DNA of 64,000 nt, from contig OY856186.1 in NCBI GenBank assembly GCA_963693315.1, positions 378,058,423 through 378,122,422 of the forward strand, read 5' to 3'. The notes under the pieces were generated by a model, which was given only the letters and a program-made list of their open reading frames with translations, made no database searches and was not told where the DNA came from. Shown in pieces: positions 60,051 to 64,000 of the stretch. Numbering within the stretch: position 1 is the first letter of the stretch; each line of letters opens with the position of its first letter. This stretch comes from Diogma glabrata (lineage: Eukaryota; Arthropoda; Insecta; Diptera; Cylindrotomidae). The translations under genes and the position numbers were made by a program.

Positions 60051-60750
60051 TAAATAAAAGTCGTTGCCAATGGGGCCAATGATGATGCTAATATTGTACA
60101 AAAATTCGTTGTGAAAAAAAAGGAAACTGCTGATATAAATATTGTACCGAAATATGTTGTAAAAGTTGAAACGGATGACGTAACTATTGTACCAACAATT
60201 CGTATAAAAGTCTGTCAATGATGATATAACTATTGTACAAAACTTCGGTGTAATATTTGAAATGCTGATAAAGATATTATATAGCAATGCGTTGTAAAAG
60301 TTGCAAATGACGATACTAATATTATACAAAAATTCGTTGTAGTAGTTGAAATTGCTGATATGAATAATATACAGAAATATGGTGCAAAAGTTGATAATGA
60401 TGATGTAAATACTATATAAAAATTCGTGGTAAAAGTTGGCAATGATGATATCAATAGTGTATCCAAAAATTCGTTGATATAATTATTGTACAAAAGTACG
60501 TTGTAAAAATTGAAAATGAAACAAATATGATATAAAACTTCGGTGTAAAATTTGACAATGATGATACAAGTTGGATGAAAATATGTTGTATAAACTTTGA
60601 TCGGCTAATATAAATATTGTATAAAACTTTGTTGTAAAAGTTGAAACGGATGACGTAAATACTGTATCAAAAATTGGTTATAAAAGTTTGACAATGATGA
60701 CATAAATCTTGTATAAAACTTCGTGGTAAAACATTGAGACTGATGATGTG
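60051..60750. repeat. second minisatellite, ~57-bp units
   Basis: Units contain TTCGTTGTAAAAGTTGAAA, TGATGATATAAATATTGTA and CAAAAATTCG. They adjoin the 66-bp array and share GTATAAA and CGTTG words with it, but have a different period. Open minus-strand frames again result. Confidence 0.8.
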
Positions 60751-60922
60751 GATGAACGAAATACGAGCGTGATAACACCTCAGAACAATCTATCGTTTCA
60801 TCCACTAGGAAAAGAATGTATATCGATTGTTGTTGAATAAGCTGTACGATTGTTACCGGATATGCAATAATCACCATAAAAAAGAAATACAGCAAAATCA
60901 AAACCCGTTTCTGTTTCTGCAA
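60605..60922 (-). other. open frame with hydrophobic N-terminus entering the minisatellite
   Basis: The first 35 residues (MQKQKRVLILLYFFFMVIIA) are unique, positively charged and then hydrophobic, like a signal anchor. From residue about 65 the frame is minisatellite-derived. No splice structure, promoter or family supports it. It is listed because a repeat-containing secreted protein on the minus strand across 59.2-60.9 kb cannot be ruled out by reading alone, though frames change between the open stretches. Confidence 0.15.
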
Positions 60923-61126
60923 GATGGTTCGAGAATCATAGAGATCAACCTTCCTCGTGTCGATGTTGGTTCTATTTCCTTCTGGTTTGGTTTTTTTATC
61001 ACTTCCTTAATTTTTGTATCGGTTTCTCATGCTCACGCCAGAAAATTTCACAATAACAACAACAAAGGGTTTTGGAATACAGATTTAAATTTTATATTTA
61101 GTTTAATTGGTCGTTGTGTGTATTAA
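60827..61126 (+). other. unrecognised 99-codon open frame
   Basis: The frame has one strong hydrophobic segment (SFWFGFFITSLIFVSVSHAH) followed by ARKFHNNNNKGFW and ends RCVY. It is unique DNA beyond the minisatellite. The overlapping minus-strand frame makes one or both spurious. No promoter or intron signal was identified. Confidence 0.2.
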
Positions 61127-63250
61127 CAAAATTTTACTAATTTATTTATTCGCTAGTATAACACATATATATTTTAATTTTTTTTTTTTGGATATTGCAT
61201 TGGATTATATAACAAAAGAAATCTTTTTCTAAACAATAGTGATGCTACGTTTTGCGAATTTTTTTAGAAAAAAATATGGACCGACATTTTTGTCGCCTTC
61301 AATAGATTTTTCTTTTGTTTTAATATTTTACAGTACTTACAAATAATATAATATGTTCGATGGTTTCGAATATATTTTACTAATAACAGCACGTTAGACG
61401 TCACAAACAAATACTTATTTTTTTCTTTAATTCAATTATGGGTATCTATTATTTAATCGACTAATATAAATTTAATTATCACTAATATTTTTAAAACATC
61501 TGACATCTTTTTAAAAGAAACACAAAAAACATCATATTTACTGCACTGTCAACGAGAATCGGCAATTCCAATCAGAAAAGAAAGAAAGTAATAGACCGCG
61601 CGAGTACTATGTGAATTGCAAATTAAACTAAGAGAAATATATGACCAACAAGGTCATTTTCTGTTTGTTTGCAATTTTAGGTTTCTTTACTTTAATTTAA
61701 TTTACGCGGCACAAACATATAGAATTTTTTTTCTTTTATCTTTTTTTTGATTTTTACGGCACAAAACATATGGAATTTTTTCTTTGTTTTAAATTGATTT
61801 GACACAACACAAAACATATATAATTTTTTTTTTAAATTTGAACTAGCGGGACAGAACATTTAAAATAAATTTACACTAATTAAAAACAAAATTTAATTTA
61901 ATTAAAAATTGGAACTACTTAATTTTAACTTAAAATTAAGAAAAAATGCATGAATGCAAATTTTTCATCTTAAATTTTGTCATTCATGAGAGAATATTTG
62001 CTGCACAAGAGCTTAGAATTGTACAGTCGTTCATTATATAGCCGTTTTGACTTCGAAACATTCGAAGAAAGGGTTTCTGATGTAAGGAAATTAATTATGT
62101 AAATCAATGTTAGGATCTTTTTTCGATAAAACGAAACGGGTGGTTACTTTGTAATACTGACCATTGCAAAAAAAACAATTTTGCGAAACAAATTATTTCT
62201 GACACATTAATAAGAATTATCAATGATTTAATATGAATTAAACGTAAGTTTAATCGATTTTTAGAATGTTTATGTATCGCGAAACAACAATCTACAACAG
62301 TATTACAGTGAAATTCAGATCCATAACGGAAAGACAATTTGATAAGAATACCCATACAGGAAATCGAATGCTTAACGAATGGTAGGACAATAATTCTTTT
62401 ATTGTGACGATTGGACAAATACGCGCAGCCGTTTTGAGGTTTGAAAACTTCGTTGATTAAATACGGTTAGTGTTTAGAGAATCCAAATTCAGGTAGTATG
62501 GTGAAATAAAGCGGAGGGAAACGCAGTATGAATCAATATTAGGGGATTGTAAAATTAAATATTAATGTTTATATATAAAAAACTATGGGTTACGGAGAAC
62601 ATAAGCAAATATGACTATCGATGTTGGATGGATGAGAAACTATTACGAGCTACATATGTTAATGAAAATGTCAACTACTGAATCAGAGACTATAATACAC
62701 TACGTTCAGGCGTTGTCCCAGGCTATTCATTACAAAATATAATTTATAATGTGCAAAGACGGAAAGTGAGCCATTGAATACCAAAAAGATCTGCAAACAG
62801 AAATTTAACTGTCGTTGAAGGAAATGCTCGAATAATTGGGTCATCATAGGCAGGTTTGCTTCAATTAAAATTCAGGAGTTAACACTTTTTATTAAGTTTT
62901 ATTTTTGGTCGTGTTTACATTGTAAGACATTAACCCCCTTATTCATCGTAGTAGCTTTATACTATAGTTACAAAATTTTTTGTTATTTCAAGTTCCGACA
63001 TTTGTTTTATTTTATTCTCAGCCTTTACCTGTAAATGTAATTTACATTCTACATATTTTTTTTTTAATATTATATATCATTCTATTTAATTCATTTACAA
63101 GACATAAAACATATAGTTCGTCCTAATTTATTATATAAACAATTCATATTAAGTTGGGTCATATATTGATTGCCGACGTGCATTGTTAGTTTTTTTAAAT
63201 TGTATGATAATTTATTTTTTTTTTGAATATAGTAAAATGCTCTTACATAT
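61127..63250. other. AT-rich DNA without recognised genes
   Basis: A ~55-bp, four-fold degenerate repeat (ACGGCACAAAACATAT.GAATTTTTT) lies at 61705-61870. ORF 62110-62418 minus (102 codons, Cys- and Ile-rich) has no recognised motif and no splice or promoter support. Nothing else could be assigned. Confidence 0.4.
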
Positions 63251-63592
63251 TGTGTGACTGTAGGGATGGGTGTATGTGTGCATGTGTGTGTGGGAGGGTG
63301 TGAGCGTGTATGATGTGTGGGAGTGTGAGAGTATGTGATTGAATGAGGGGGGGTTGAACGTGCTGATCGCGGTTCTTTCGCCAAAGGGGTCGCCAGAGTC
63401 TCATTTTTTCCACTTGTTTGTTTTTTTCCATTTCTGTTTAAATCACGTAATTCGCGTACATTTCCGTATTTGTGCTGGAGTAGCAGAATTTACAACTCGA
63501 ACTCAATACTGCCTAGAGCATATAAATAATCCAATCTAGGTACGCGATCTGCTATGCCACTTCGTTGATTTTCAACGAAAAAGCTCTCCATT
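63251..63592 (-). ncRNA. tRNA-derived SINE-like element, copy 2 (inverted)
   Basis: Minus-strand landmarks: TGGCATAGCAGA (A-box-like, about 63560), GAGTTCGAGTTG (B-box-like, about 63505), CACAAATACGGAAATGTACG, ATGAGACTCTGGCGACCCC, TCAGCACGTTCAACCCC, then a decayed CA-rich tail (CACACTCCCACACATCATAC). It is the inverted partner of 58495-58756, with a better B box but a degenerate tail. ORFs 63091-63384 and 63243-63431 minus are translations of it. Confidence 0.55.
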
Positions 63593-64000
63593 ACACTAGA
63601 CTCAAAATGCAGAAAACAATAAATCTTTAAAGATGTGTTATTTAAGATTTTAGGGACTTTATAGACCAAATAGAATAAAAATATAGAATTTTGTAGTGTA
63701 AATAGAATAAAAATATGTATATGTATAAAGTTGACGATTTTTTTATCAAACTTGTAACCAAAGACGGTTTTGTTTATGACATAGAAATTGTATAATTTAT
63801 TCATATTGAGTCATCTATATTTTAATAACAGAAATATAAATATAAATTTAAAGATTTTGTTTGGATGTTTGTATGTTCTAAAATTTGAATTGTATGTAAT
63901 TATAAATGAAAATGTTTAATAATTAATAATAATCTTTAAAAAAGTAGAAGAAAAAGTACAGTCTTCTACTCGCCGAAAATCATATTTTGAACTCGCGACC
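63593..64000. other. AT-rich end of window
   Basis: No gene is seen. The last 17 bases, reverse-complemented, read GGTCGCGAGTTCAAAAT, which has a B-box-like GAGTTCAAAAT and could be the edge of another pol III-derived repeat; the window ends too soon to tell. ORF 63490-63804 minus has no motif and overlaps the SINE-like element. Confidence 0.35.

Noticed and set aside
61640..61705. Start MTNKVIFCLFAILGFFTLI on the plus strand as a signal-peptide exon
   Set aside because: A stop follows after 19 codons and no convincing donor site or downstream exon was found.
62110..62418. 102-codon minus-strand ORF
   Set aside because: No motif, promoter, intron or repeat support; chance ORF length for this region.

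Overview
The window reads as repeat-rich nuclear DNA of an arthropod, most likely an insect. It is very AT-rich and holds long (TA)n and (CA)n tracts and broken Ty3/gypsy, BEL/Pao, RTE-like and jockey/CR1-like retroelements. It also holds hAT and other TIR DNA transposons, short-intron genes and a TCAGT-type initiator. There is no sign of a bacterial or viral replicon. The species cannot be fixed from this sequence. A 200-N assembly gap lies at 6301-6500.

Layout. 1-9.4 kb: a BEL/Pao gag scrap, then a composite AT-rich repeat (called R1 here: degenerate AT arrays, ~136-bp units, and a module ending in a short hairpin). Into R1 are inserted an RTE-type LINE on the minus strand (3056-6596, 14-bp target duplication) and a 794-bp TIR element (8440-9233, 10-bp target duplication). 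9.8-12.9 kb: a minus-strand Ty3/gypsy gag-pol relic whose RNase H runs into a minisatellite. 13.1-17 kb: a three-monomer hairpin-rich repeat, a minus-strand LTR and a (TA)n palindrome. 16.97-25.64 kb: a plus-strand Ty3/gypsy element with 5' LTR, tRNA-Leu-type primer site, gag, protease, RT, RNase H and integrase, split by a nearly intact single-ORF LINE (19926-23037).

25.6-30.2 kb: nested TIR and hairpin repeats, then minus-strand BEL/Pao gag-protease joined to a truncated tyrosine recombinase (Crypton-like) gene with one intron. 30.78-31.29 kb: the only likely host gene, a three-exon minus-strand gene for a 71-aa secreted protein with recognisable core promoter and poly(A) signal. 31.98-35.5 kb: an R1 module and two opposite copies of a CCCAGCTAGCAC-ended element. 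35.8-38.5 kb: a ~293-bp tandem repeat inside AGGGTTCC/GGAACCCT ends. 38.5-45.16 kb: a second copy of the hairpin-monomer element, whose (TA)n tract was invaded by a hAT element and two palindromic foldbacks and which carries a 1423-bp near-identical tandem duplication.

45.2-51.3 kb: a degraded plus-strand BEL/Pao element interrupted by an LTR-like insertion. 51.3-54.8 kb: an R1-related segment (partly an unoccupied paralogue of the 32.8-34.3 kb site) and a ~628-bp higher-order tandem repeat. 54.8-57.4 kb: a minus-strand LINE relic. 57.4-64 kb: direct repeats, an inverted pair of tRNA-derived SINE-like elements, one with a ~350-bp (CA)n tract, and two adjoining minisatellites.

Functionally the window is a graveyard of nested mobile elements. 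No retroelement has an uninterrupted pol. The closest to intact is the LINE at 19926-23037, which needs only one nonsense codon explained. The novel items are the small secreted gene, the structured tandem repeats and the informative nested or empty insertion sites, rather than a defence or biosynthetic system.
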